Part shown: positions 30,101-38,219 of the stretch, in pieces
Layout of the letters: each line of letters starts with the position of its first letter
Position numbering within the stretch: the first letter of the stretch is position 1
Origin: Paulinella micropora
Lineage: Eukaryota; Cercozoa; Imbricatea; Euglyphida; Paulinellidae
DNA: 64,000 nucleotides
Reading direction: 5' to 3'
Assembly (NCBI GenBank): GCA_019918135.1
Contig: WBZZ01002355.1
Span: forward strand, 1-64,000
Notes under the pieces: generated by a model
Seen by the model: the letters and a program-made list of their open reading frames with translations, nothing else
Database searches by the model: none
Told to the model about the DNA's origin: nothing
Position numbers and translations under genes: made by a program

Positions 30101-30685
30101 GGGCGCCCGCCCTACAAGAAAAGGCGTGGCGGGGGCGCAGGGTGGGGGGACGGGGAGGTGGAAGAGGACGAAGAGGAAGCCCGCGCCTGGGCCCCCGAGG
30201 AAACCAAGGGGACCTACAAGTCTCCCTTTGTCGGGGAGTGCACCGAGGCGCTGCCGGTCACAGCCAGCGACGCCACCCAGCGTAGGTACTTGGAGGCAGG
30301 CAAGCTGAGCCGCGGCGTCTTTGAAAAGAACGAGCTGCGGCTGGTGCAGCAGCGTCGGGCCCGCGTCGAGGCGCTGGGGCTAGTGCGCGAGGGGCCGGGG
30401 GGCAACCTCGGCACCTTTCTCCTCCCCAAGCAGCCCCCGCTCTTCCCCGAACCTAACGACTTCGCAGCCTGCCGCAAGAAGCTGCTGCAGCTGGCCTGGC
30501 AGAACCGCCCCGACGCCGACTCGCGCGACTACGACGAGTACCGGCACGTGTTGGATCTGTTACAGGACGAGAACGAACGCCCCGGGCCCGGGGGGGTGCT
30601 GTTATCAAGCAGACGCGCGAATACTTTGAGATCCCCGAGGGCATTATGCTCTGGGGGTTGTGGCAGGATCTGCTGCAGAGGCTGA
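27179..30685 (+). CDS. Large P-loop ATPase, SF3-helicase-like
   Basis: The ATG at 27179 starts an 1168-residue ORF with very GC-rich codons. In order: acidic run (residues 30-50), unknown domain (about 110-210), acidic and Gly-rich linker (220-285), unknown domain, then an ATPase core with Walker A GPPGTGKS (about 621-628), Walker B-like VTVMDELPK (about 664), a motif C-like GSHLVNTNTHP (about 726) and DRFHTRYVP (about 743), the order of viral SF3/AAA+ helicases. A disordered RGG/acidic region (930-1010) follows. It likely unwinds or remodels nucleic acid in replication or packaging. The conserved C-terminal sequence goes on downstream in other frames; about two breaks are judged for the whole locus. 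Confidence 0.75.
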   Translation: MAGSTKASARPWPEPEELHGFAGCHPFESALQDDDDEEEVEEQQEEKERGRDTLREGKEDKTWEPEMGETTLFEQNGPNERGAAPPPSGSGGAEGNVPVGLAGAKRDLIRDAQCCLQVTLPSRFLCRPTPFGSDASNVLTEGYSMLVALWWAIASHPQLQGSGLGSRGIPHSVKAISVLMNENKQVVGHSLWLWINRVDFNLCRFVNKLLKHQGQYQTPEETGCDSEDEDEEQEEPEEEKGATEREEGELVEAEAEEDEAKGSGRRGRRGPRGGGGGGGGKGRSSRAKTRPPFTKCPLVLTYRRNLRQACETLERYTSMVKYVRIPRDEGQVRRCLRDSAGGGRVRAGTVLDPAVFMKPKYMRFGLPADVLPEQVQEGSYFRAGEGFIVPWPNFFWRLPGGLPCASFANLRLPLPRPTDLVEEAPMPEEELLADLLGQAGDNLELAQLRAEARRLAQELRPASGGGAAANEATVRRMMAEGRARIQAEVAAKRTQRAWDEEESAHYTWLEMQKLRRRVEPLVLSTLGRGGGCSDAQAAAWEQVRKGRLSPFTPGMKLPPSFYSYQALPVNNLGVADCQLVRLNTLLEAIYRGPLNEEFQVCLAAAQTAGAVGTFFHLLMYGPPGTGKSHLHQLLTEHCLLQGAVRAQLGMSAKALAGNFNFTGQVTVMDELPKHYRGNHNPNMEEDDKTEMIKAMLWSRSVGFSYMRTDQDTGQRFHEYTQAQVSGSHLVNTNTHPSRFAQPLRDRFHTRYVPGRVRPGCEAWRNFAGDGDDEEAEARRHALARWVRDNGALITLYYYLQALGFVSPVKLHVTSTVMEEFCVEAMKKGVRRLNLQRFIHRLCALIKLVAIRRAIEIVFHSSVSPLIDPALGTDHGLPLGRPPSLVQFAFLEPFLNDEDPSVIMQAVGLLAPQELQQPQQRQVLYSLAEAFFGRAAGGGPARRGGRGGGGDTRSGLYRASDPADDGDGQYDDDGGGRPPYKKRRGGGAGWGDGEVEEDEEEARAWAPEETKGTYKSPFVGECTEALPVTASDATQRRYLEAGKLSRGVFEKNELRLVQQRRARVEALGLVREGPGGNLGTFLLPKQPPLFPEPNDFAACRKKLLQLAWQNRPDADSRDYDEYRHVLDLLQDENERPGPGGVLLSSRRANTLRSPRALCSGGCGRICCRG

Positions 30686-31227
30686 TGTTGCTGCAGCTGC
30701 AGCGCGGCTACGGCCGGCCGCGCCAGCTCTTGACGGGCCAGACGGACTACAAGTCCTCCCACTACAACCTCACGGTCGTCAACCTACTGCCGGACGTCTT
30801 CTGCGGCTCCAGTACGGAGCCCCGCGCTCGACGAGAGCCACTGGATCAGTCCCTGCAGACACAACTCAACAAGGACCCCGCCGCCTTCGGCCTCTACCTC
30901 CGCGACAAGGCCCTGGCCGTTCGGGGCAACGACGAACGCAACGCCGCCGCAGCCGCCGCCGAGCTACGCTCCGACTATGCCGACTACGTGTATTGCCAGC
31001 ACCACAGGGAGCTACTGCTGCCCCGCAAGAACCTGCAGCGCCTTCCTGCCGGTGACCGTCTCGTCACTCTGCCCGACCACCTCCTGCTCAAGGCTATCCA
31101 CCGCGCCGAAAAAAAATACGCACCGAAAACGCACGGCTCCTACGCGAAAACGAGAGCTTTGCGGGGCTCTTTCAGGGCGACGACGACAATGCCGAACAAC
31201 AGCTCTACTTGTACTCCTATGGCATGA
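30646..31227 (+). CDS. C-terminal region ORF of the large ATPase locus
   Basis: The ORF overlaps the end of the large ATPase ORF in another frame and keeps its codon style and composition: LLTGQTDYKSSHYNLTVVNL and DYADYVYCQHHRELLLPRKN are well-formed protein sequence. The coding signal reaches to about 31341, where an acidic stretch (rich in Glu) ends before an AT-rich 3' region with AATAAA near 31444. It is best seen as part of the same ancestral gene as 27179-30685. Confidence 0.6.
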   Translation: MLWGLWQDLLQRLMLLQLQRGYGRPRQLLTGQTDYKSSHYNLTVVNLLPDVFCGSSTEPRARREPLDQSLQTQLNKDPAAFGLYLRDKALAVRGNDERNAAAAAAELRSDYADYVYCQHHRELLLPRKNLQRLPAGDRLVTLPDHLLLKAIHRAEKKYAPKTHGSYAKTRALRGSFRATTTMPNNSSTCTPMA

Positions 31228-31488
31228 CGGCTGCTAATCAGACCCCCAGCGGCGAGCTTCCCGCCGAGGAGGAGGAGGAGGATGAAGAGCAGGAAGGGGT
31301 ACAGAACGACAACAACCGCCCCCGGCACGGATTGCTGGAATGAACAACGCCTTAGGGGAGGAGAGGGAGAGGTAGATAGATCCTTTTGTTTTCTTTTCTT
31401 TTGCTTTTTCAGTTTTTTTTTTTAGTTGCATTCTTATTTAAAATAAAAGGACAAGAGCTTTTAAAACAAAAAATCCGTTCGGTCGGCC

Positions 31489-32351
31489 ATGTTCAAGTAC
31501 TACTCCATGCTGGTAACGTCCGAGTTCCGGGGTATGCCGGTCGTTTTGTTAATAGGACATTTGCTAGCAGTTCTGATGCTCTGGTATTTTTTATATTGGC
31601 GTTTACAAATACTGCGCCTAGTCAACGTAAGTGTCCGCTATGCCGTACCGCCCGCTATTGGACAGGGGCCGCCTGCTTTGCGTGTGATACAAATCAGCGC
31701 TTATAACAGCGAACTCACTAGTGACACAGTAGTAGCAGTACCAGCCACCCAGGCCAAATCGCCTTGCTCAGCCTCTGCCACTTTTTGTCCTGGTGGTTCT
31801 TCTTTTTGGTGCCGTGGACACTGGACGGGGCTGCGCCGGCCGCTAGCATTGGCTGGGCGGTTGCTATGTGCCTCTACACCGCGCTAGCCCTGCGACGCCT
31901 GGTTTTAGCCTGCAAGCCACTACCGCCAGCTCGAGTCTGAAAATTTAGCGTTCTTTTGCTGGGGCTAGTTTGCGCCGTCGTGGCCCTTGTGAGCCAGCGT
32001 GCTTGGACCGCGTGGCTCATTCTCTTGTTGGGCCTGCTTGCCGTGGGCTTGGGTGAACGACGTACCGCACCCCCACCCGAAGCCGTACCTATGGGCGTGC
32101 CCCCGCGTTATTTGCTCCAGACGATCGTTGTCGCTGGCCTGGCGTCTGCACTGGGCCTTGCCGCGTCCCTGCTGGAGGCCGCTAGCTGTTGCAGCCGCTG
32201 GTCTGATGTGTTGGCCTCGTTAGCTGAGGTTGGCTTTGTGCTCATCTGGTGGCCACTGTACTTGCAAACCGATCTCTACGAGACTGTACCCCAGAGCCAA
32301 ACCTCTCTTGCACGGATGCAAGGACAAAGCATCACGGCTCTGCCCTTGTGA
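31489..32351 (+). pseudogene. Small multi-pass membrane protein locus, interrupted
   Basis: An ATG at 31489 opens a membrane protein (MPVVLLIGHLLAVLMLWYFL). More hydrophobic segments follow in other frames (LLSLCHFLSWWFFFLVPWTL, VLLLGLVCAVVALVSQRAW, AWLILLLGLLAVGLG, LLQTIVVAGLASALGLAASL). This adds up to five or six membrane helices, with about two interruptions. A GTAAGT donor-like site at 31627 makes an intron possible for one of them, but no acceptor fits well. Annotated ORFs within are 31489-31887 and 31956-32351. No family was recognised. Confidence 0.5.
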
Positions 32352-32668
32352 AAAAAAGAAAAGAAAACTGCGCACTGGCGCTGGCAACAACAAGAAGAGA
32401 TTTTTTTTGGGGGGGGGGGGCGGACAAGAAAAGGGAGGGGGGGGGGTGCGTCTAGCCTGTACAGCATAGCCCTCTCGTTCCCTCCCCCCCGTTCTATCCC
32501 CCCCCCTCTTCTCTCTCTTTCCCCTCCCCCCCCCCCTCCTTCTCTCTCTGTGACTCCTCTTTCTCCAATTTCGGTCTGTCTTTTTTTTCAGGGCCCAATT
32601 CAGACTCACAGACCAAAGATTTTGGCTGTTTAATAAAAAGACGGATCAAAATTGGAGGTACAGTTAAG
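32352..32668. other. Low-complexity spacer
   Basis: Runs of G and C (32408-32420, 32435-32445, 32527-32536) and C+T-rich DNA, ending in an AT-rich stretch (TTTAATAAAAAG near 32628) before the next gene. Confidence 0.5.
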
Positions 32669-33319
32669 ATGAAATCAAGCCACCGTTACAAACCCTACCA
32701 CAAACGCTGCCCTGGTCGCGCCGTGCCCCGCAACCAATTGCAGCACTCTTTGGACCAGGCTGCTTGGTCGATAGTGCTCTCCTATCTCGAAAGCAGCGAC
32801 TGGCTGCGCGTTGTTTATGTCTTGTACCAAGAAAAAGAAAGCGCCAGCAGGCAGCTGCGAGGAGCCTATAAGCCACCAGACCCTTCCAAGGGTTTTGTGG
32901 AGAGACTGGTGCAGCACGCGCTACAGACGCTGTCACTACAGTCCATTGCGCAGCTGAGATACCGAGTACGGGAAATGTGTTTGCAGTGTACGCAGCGGCG
33001 CTGCCGCATTTCACCAAGACATCTGTGCCTGAACCACGAGGTTTCCCTACCGGAGCCCTCGGTGATGGAGGCCGGCAGTGTTCTGCAGCAGCTTCGCGCT
33101 CCCTTGGGGTCGGCGCGGGTTGCCGATCTCTGCTTTGACTTTGTGCTAGTACAGGGGGAGGCAACCCCGCGCTTACATGTCCTGCAGTATTTCTTACAAA
33201 AAAACGCCGTAGCAGCTGTGCGCTCGGAACGGAAGATATTTTTCTGGGGAGAGGGCGGTTCACTCGGAGAGGCCCTGCAGGCCTGGCGTGCTAGATACCC
33301 GAGCTTGTACCGGAGCTAA
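32669..33319 (+). CDS. F-box-like protein, 216 aa
   Basis: The ATG at 32669 gives a basic N-terminus, then a helix pattern like a divergent F-box (LDQAAWSIVLSYLESSDWLR) at residues 28-50. The rest is unknown: a cysteine cluster (MCLQCTQRRC) near residue 105, a long helix, and WRARYPSLYRS at the end. F-box-like N-termini recur across the window on unrelated C-terminal parts. Adaptor role for a ubiquitin ligase is inferred, with only moderate support for the F-box itself. Confidence 0.65.
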   Translation: MKSSHRYKPYHKRCPGRAVPRNQLQHSLDQAAWSIVLSYLESSDWLRVVYVLYQEKESASRQLRGAYKPPDPSKGFVERLVQHALQTLSLQSIAQLRYRVREMCLQCTQRRCRISPRHLCLNHEVSLPEPSVMEAGSVLQQLRAPLGSARVADLCFDFVLVQGEATPRLHVLQYFLQKNAVAAVRSERKIFFWGEGGSLGEALQAWRARYPSLYRS

Positions 33320-33697
33320 CTAGTTTAGCAGTCGTGCGGCTCGGCTTGTACCCAGCCCCCCTCCCCTTCCTCTCTCCCTCCCCCCCCCCCCCCAGCCTTC
33401 TCGGAGAAAAAAAGAAAAAGGAAAGGGGGAGGGGAGGGGGAAGGGGAGGGGGGAGAGGAGGGGAAGGGAGGAAGGAAAAAGGAGGGGAGAAGAGGAAGGG
33501 GGTGGGGGCGGGGAGAGATGGGGGAAGGGGAGGGCGGGCGTTGTCTCGATTCTAAGAAAAAACAGAAACAGTAAGCAATTTAAAAGTCCGACCGCCCAAA
33601 AAGGTTAGCATGTACCTTTTTTTCCCAGAGGGGGAAAGGAGAGGGGAGTGAGTGAGAAGGGCGAAAAGGCTGCCTCGGTTGGTTCCTGCGGCTCAAA
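33320..33697. other. Purine-rich low-complexity spacer
   Basis: A long G+A-rich tract at 33412-33540 and a C-run at 33379-33394; no gene seen. Confidence 0.6.
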
Positions 33698-36600
33698 ATG
33701 TCTGGCTGGCCGGCGTGGCAATTATGGCCCCGCTACGCCAATGCAACGTTAGTGTTGTGCTCCATCGCCTGCTGTCAGCGGGCGCCTTCCCCTTGGAGGC
33801 GTAATGTGTTAACGATTGCCCTTTGCTGGTGGGTCTTCCAAATTCTATCTCTGCTCTGCACGCAATACGCACTGTTTCGTGGTTGGTGGGACGACGGCGG
33901 CGGGGCTTCTGTTTTTCCCAAGGATGAGTGGGTTTCGGGAGCAGTGTGGGTGTTTGTTGCCTGGCTGTACTGTCACCTGTACGCCAGTGTGTGGCAGCTC
34001 CGGCTGTCCAAGCTGGAGTGCTCGCAGTCAAACGCGCCGGTAGCCTGGGCGTGGCTGTTCGACGGGGGTTTTGCGTTGCTGGTAACTGCGCTGGGAGGGG
34101 CTTGTGTGTCCTACTGGGACACGCCACAGGCGCGTTTTCTGTTAGTATACCTAGGCGACGCGAGCCTCTCCGGTTGGTGCTTGCTACAGCAGTGCCTGGG
34201 CAAGTTTGTGGCCCCTCGGCGAGTCCTAGTACTATGGGCGTGGAACATAGGCGAGGCCGCCGCTGGGTGCTGGACACTGTGGGGGCTGCCAGGCGCGCCG
34301 GCCGGTGCCTGGCTGTCGCTGGCGCTGCACGTGGGGGGCGACTTTCTGACGGGCTGGATCGGGGGTTCACTCCGGCCGGTTGGCAACGCCTTCATACTGC
34401 TACGATCGGGTTCTGCTGGCGGCGAAGAAGAAGAAGAAGAAGAAGAAGAAGAGGCGGAGGAAGACTACGCGAGAGAAGGCAGAGAGAATAAAAAAGAACA
34501 AGGCCCCAGAGAGGCGAGCGCGCTTGCCGAGCGAGCGTTGCGCTGGGCGGCTTTGCTGCAAGGGAAGCTGGAAGAGCTCGTGCAGGGATCGGCCCTGGGG
34601 CGGCTAGGGGCGCTGAACCCCCTGTCGTTGGGCGGCGTCGTCGAGCTGACCAACGGCGAGGAGGCCGTGGCGGAGGCTCAGCTGCAGCACGCGCTCAGCT
34701 TGCTGCCCTACCTCCGCGCCACCCGCGCGGCGGGCGACAGGTTGCCCCCGGGCCTAATCCGCTCGAGCGGCACCACCGCGCAGGACCGCGATCTGGCGTT
34801 GCTCCTGTGCCGGGACTTCAAAAGCCTGTCGGGGGGTGGTTCGTGGCTGCGGCAGGAGTTGAGTGCGCGCTGGTGCAAGCTCCAGCTGGCCTGGGACGAG
34901 GACACCCTAGCGACACCTCTCAACATCCTCTGCCCCCCCTCCACGTCAAGGCTGTGCATGCTCGAGGTCTGGCTGGCCATGCTGTTGGAAGAGCTTCTGA
35001 GTGACCCCCGGCGGGAGGGCTCGCTGCAGCGCCTGCACCTGTTGGCAGAGCTGACACCCGTGCTGGGCAGGCCTCTAGACCAGGGTGGCAGAGAGGAGGC
35101 TACTGAGTGGCTCTGTCCCCCCTGGCAGACTCCGCCCAGTTTGTACCTGCAGCGGCTGGAGCACTCGGCGCACAGGCTCTTGCTAGGCGCACTTTTTGCC
35201 TTGCACCGCGAGGCGCAGCAGCAGGCTGCCCTGGTAGGCAGCCAGGCCGGTCATGGCGGCTGGTGGAGCCATGCCACCCTGCAGACCATCGCCTGTCAGC
35301 TCCGCCTTGACCGCTGGGCCAGCCCCAGGTTGCGCGAGCCCAAGCCCTACGTCCGTGCGCTCCTCTGGCTGCTGCTCCCAGGCATCAACCCCATCCCCTA
35401 CTCTATCAGCCGCGCCGAGGAATTGGAGGCTACGCGCTTGCTGCGCGCGCAGCACCAGTTGGAGCAATGCCTCCAGGCAGCCTCCTGTCTCCACACCTTT
35501 GTCCTGCTGTCCCCCCGCGACCTGGCTAGACCCCCGCACCTTAGCTGCGCTGCCGCCTGGGCCTGGCTCGAAAACGCCCAGGTCCTGCAGCAGGTGCTGA
35601 CGAAAAACCTCACGGGCGCCAACGGCGAACCCCGCCAGCTCCTGGAACTCTTGACGCACTACTGCCAGACCGAACACCAGGCCCCCGGCGCCCTGGTCGT
35701 GCCCAACCTCTGCAGGCTCCTCCGCTGGCACTCCCAGACAACCTCCTGCCTGGTACTGCTGGCCCTCATCGGGGGGCTACCCATGCATAACCAAGAGCTT
35801 GCGCGCCGCTTGGCAGGGACGAGAGTTGTTGTCGCCGCAGTTGCGGGCGCCCACCCCCAAGGGCCCGCCGCCACCACCAAGCAAGTGCGACTCTCGGTCC
35901 TCCTGGCCCTGCTGCTGTGCATGCTGCTACGGGGCCGCGCCGTCAGCGACGCCCTGCCCGCCAGCGAAAGACAGCGCGTTAACGAGGCGCGCACAGCCCC
36001 CTCCCCTAACGACGGCGCCCCCGACCCCCTCCGCCGGCGCCCTCACCCCGCTGCGCCCGCCGACAACGGCGCTCTCTGGGTGAGCGAACGCGACCCCTTG
36101 CTGTCCGTCCTGCTGACTCTCTTAGTCGCCACCGTCTTGGTCCTGCTGTCACCGGGCCTGTGCGAAAAAGGTTCCGGGGGGCAGCTCCGCTTCGAGAGTG
36201 CGCACGGCGCTTTGCTGGGAAATCTCCAAGCACCCGCCTGGCTAGGCGCTTGGCTGCGCGCTGTCTACGACAGCGGGGCCGACCAGCAGGTCACGTACGA
36301 GACCTGGCACGACGACGTCAAGTGCACCCTGCACGCCTACGCCGAGACACTCATGATTCGGCGCCGGGACAGCGGCGCCGCAGCCAAGGGCGCCAGTTCC
36401 GGTGCCCACCTCCAACGGGAACTCAAACTCCTATCCAGCCTCCACTGCAACCTTTCCTTGCAACGCCTCGTCCCGAACCTCAGCCAGGGTAGCGCAGGAG
36501 TACAGCTGGGCGGCCGCCAGACCAGCACCGTCGGGGTGTTGCTGCCAACCCTGCTCAATTCCATGGGGCCCGACGCCTTTGGCTCTTTTGTACAAAGCCT

Positions 36601-36802
36601 GCATCTCATCATGGAGAGGGCCCACGACGAATTCGACGACTGGGTTGCTATCATGATCGAAAACGCCGCTTTCCCCCAATGGAAGATACACATTGAACTT
36701 GCCATTGCAGAAATCGCGGACCTGCCCTTTGAAATAGACGACCTAAACGCCTGGGCGCTCACGACGACGACGACGACGACGCAACTCATACACAAGTGCT
36801 AA
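33698..36802 (+). CDS. Large multi-pass membrane protein, 1034 aa
   Basis: The ATG at 33698 starts an intact ORF. Residues about 35-225 hold five or six hydrophobic helices (VLTIALCWWVFQILSLLC, AVWVFVAWLYCHLYA, WLFDGGFALLVTALGG, LLVYLGDASLSGWCLLQQCL). A run of ten or more Glu follows near residue 245. A 480-residue soluble helical region comes next, then two further hydrophobic stretches (LSVLLALLLCMLLRG near 731; LSVLLTLLVATVLVLLSPGL near 801) and a C-terminal soluble domain. Codons are as GC-rich as in the 27.2-31 kb ATPase locus. AATAAA follows at 36814. No family was recognised; a virion or organelle membrane protein is possible. Confidence 0.8.
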   Translation: MSGWPAWQLWPRYANATLVLCSIACCQRAPSPWRRNVLTIALCWWVFQILSLLCTQYALFRGWWDDGGGASVFPKDEWVSGAVWVFVAWLYCHLYASVWQLRLSKLECSQSNAPVAWAWLFDGGFALLVTALGGACVSYWDTPQARFLLVYLGDASLSGWCLLQQCLGKFVAPRRVLVLWAWNIGEAAAGCWTLWGLPGAPAGAWLSLALHVGGDFLTGWIGGSLRPVGNAFILLRSGSAGGEEEEEEEEEEAEEDYAREGRENKKEQGPREASALAERALRWAALLQGKLEELVQGSALGRLGALNPLSLGGVVELTNGEEAVAEAQLQHALSLLPYLRATRAAGDRLPPGLIRSSGTTAQDRDLALLLCRDFKSLSGGGSWLRQELSARWCKLQLAWDEDTLATPLNILCPPSTSRLCMLEVWLAMLLEELLSDPRREGSLQRLHLLAELTPVLGRPLDQGGREEATEWLCPPWQTPPSLYLQRLEHSAHRLLLGALFALHREAQQQAALVGSQAGHGGWWSHATLQTIACQLRLDRWASPRLREPKPYVRALLWLLLPGINPIPYSISRAEELEATRLLRAQHQLEQCLQAASCLHTFVLLSPRDLARPPHLSCAAAWAWLENAQVLQQVLTKNLTGANGEPRQLLELLTHYCQTEHQAPGALVVPNLCRLLRWHSQTTSCLVLLALIGGLPMHNQELARRLAGTRVVVAAVAGAHPQGPAATTKQVRLSVLLALLLCMLLRGRAVSDALPASERQRVNEARTAPSPNDGAPDPLRRRPHPAAPADNGALWVSERDPLLSVLLTLLVATVLVLLSPGLCEKGSGGQLRFESAHGALLGNLQAPAWLGAWLRAVYDSGADQQVTYETWHDDVKCTLHAYAETLMIRRRDSGAAAKGASSGAHLQRELKLLSSLHCNLSLQRLVPNLSQGSAGVQLGGRQTSTVGVLLPTLLNSMGPDAFGSFVQSLHLIMERAHDEFDDWVAIMIENAAFPQWKIHIELAIAEIADLPFEIDDLNAWALTTTTTTTQLIHKC

Positions 36803-36813
36803 CTTTTGTTTTT

Positions 36814-36819
36814 AATAAA
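36814..36819 (+). terminator. AATAAA polyadenylation signal
   Basis: AATAAA lies 12 bases after the stop of the 1034-residue membrane protein in AT-rich DNA, typical for 3'-end signals in this window. Confidence 0.6.
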
Positions 36820-36843
36820 GATCAAGCTGAGCAAAAAAGAAAA

Positions 36844-36978
36844 ATGCCTAGGGCAAGTCGAACAAACAAGTCAGGTTCCCGTTGTTTAACAATCGAGCAA
36901 ATAACAAACCGGACGAAGTTACTAGCTTGCTGCCTCGCAAATCTAAAAACAGGTCTGGCTCGTGCACGGAACGCATAG
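36844..36978 (+). CDS. Possible small basic protein, 44 aa
   Basis: An ATG at 36844 gives MPRASRTNKSGSRCLTIEQI and a basic tail ending ARARNA. It is short, with no homologue recognised, and lies between convergent genes after a polyadenylation signal, so coding is doubtful. Confidence 0.2.
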   Translation: MPRASRTNKSGSRCLTIEQITNRTKLLACCLANLKTGLARARNA

Positions 36979-36997
36979 ACACCCTACGCTCCAGCCA

Positions 36998-38215
36998 TTA
37001 GATCAGCTCGCAGCTCATGCCCTGCGGGCTATCGCGCACCCCCCATCTGCGCAGATCTGGGCAGCTCTGCCAGATTAATTCCCAGCAGCCCGGCGGCGCC
37101 CGCAGCACCGTAACTTGCAAGGACCTTAACCCTTCAAGTACGGGCAGCAGCCGCGCCAGCGCCGACGCGTCGCACGGAGTTTCGACGCACAGCTCCTGCA
37201 AGTTCGCATACCAGCTCTCCCTTGACAATATGCATAGGTTAGGTACGCGCAATCGCCTCAGTGCCGGGAAGTCCCCAGCCTGCCCCTTGAGTAGTGCCTC
37301 GCAGCTCTCCAGCTCCGCGCGCAGCCTTTGCTCTGCGCGCCAGCGCCCCTCCGGTGCTAACCAGCATAACGACAACCTTTCCAAGAAGGGGGCGGACCAC
37401 AAGCTTTCAAACTCTATCTTTTTGGTCTCTTCTTCTCCCCCTGGGTCAGCGTCGTCAGCCTCCGTGCAGCATACGCGCCAATCTCTGAATTGTAAGCTTA
37501 GGCTTCTTAACCAGTGGGTACGGCTGCGTTGCAGCCCCGGGAGGGTCTGCTCCAGGAAAACAGGCACGCTTCCGTCTCCCAGCGCCAGTGTTAACGTCAG
37601 TTCTACTACAAAACTACCTGGTGGCAATAACAGCGCGCAACGCATCGTATCCAGCAGTGGCGCACTCCGCATCGCCACATCCTCCAACTCCTCTAAATCG
37701 TGCACTACCAGCGACATGGCGCAGCGCAGACCCGCCAAGAACAGGCGAGCTGCTTCAGACGACGACTGCGTACTCGAATTAGAACCTTCTTCTGTAATAC
37801 CGTTTATCCTAAGCTTGAGCTGCAGACGAACAAGAGTTTTTGACGAGGGAGAAGAAGCTCTGCCAAACATACTTTCCAACCAAGCCGCCAGCGCCCCGTT
37901 CGCTGCAGGCCGTGGCGTCAGTCTTGACGCACAGCTACTCAACGCTGGCACGTATTCCTGTCCTACCACTAACTCCTGGTTGTGCTGTTGGTATTCCAGC
38001 AAACCAGCAAGCCATTGTACGCCCTCTCTTGCACGAGGAGCTGGTGTGTTTTGCTCTCTTTCACGACCTTTTCTCTTTCCCCCCCCCCCCCCTCCCCACC
38101 CTCTTCCTCTCTCATTCCTACTTTGTCCTCCTCTTGGAACAAGGGGGCAGGGGAGAAGGAAGAGAGAGAAAGTCCCTCTCCTTTCTTGTTTGCTAAATAG
38201 CAAAACACTCAACAT
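36998..38215 (-). CDS. LRR-like protein, C-terminal strands clear, start uncertain
   Basis: The frame is open from an ATG at 38215, but the first 60 residues come from purine-rich spacer sequence (GGGGGGKRKGRE) and may not be coding; the protein-like part starts near 38030 (WLAGLLEYQQHNQELVVGQE). Residues 190-405 have irregular leucine-rich strands (THWLRSLSLQFRDW, PFLERLSLCWLAPEG, FPALRRLRVPNLCIL, NLQELCVETP, GLRSLQVTVL, CPDLRRWGVRD), the pattern of F-box/LRR substrate adaptors. The opposite strand is also open here, but its protein is not convincing. Confidence 0.65.
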   Translation of the reverse strand: MLSVLLFSKQERRGTFSLFLLPCPLVPRGGQSRNERGRGWGGGGGGKRKGREREQNTPAPRAREGVQWLAGLLEYQQHNQELVVGQEYVPALSSCASRLTPRPAANGALAAWLESMFGRASSPSSKTLVRLQLKLRINGITEEGSNSSTQSSSEAARLFLAGLRCAMSLVVHDLEELEDVAMRSAPLLDTMRCALLLPPGSFVVELTLTLALGDGSVPVFLEQTLPGLQRSRTHWLRSLSLQFRDWRVCCTEADDADPGGEEETKKIEFESLWSAPFLERLSLCWLAPEGRWRAEQRLRAELESCEALLKGQAGDFPALRRLRVPNLCILSRESWYANLQELCVETPCDASALARLLPVLEGLRSLQVTVLRAPPGCWELIWQSCPDLRRWGVRDSPQGMSCELI

Positions 38216-38219
38216 CCCG

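Noticed and set aside
37017-38219. Long plus-strand open frame upstream of the glycoprotein
   Set aside because: It is antisense to the LRR-like gene, Ser/Arg-rich with no domain, and the signal peptide at 38220 marks the true start.
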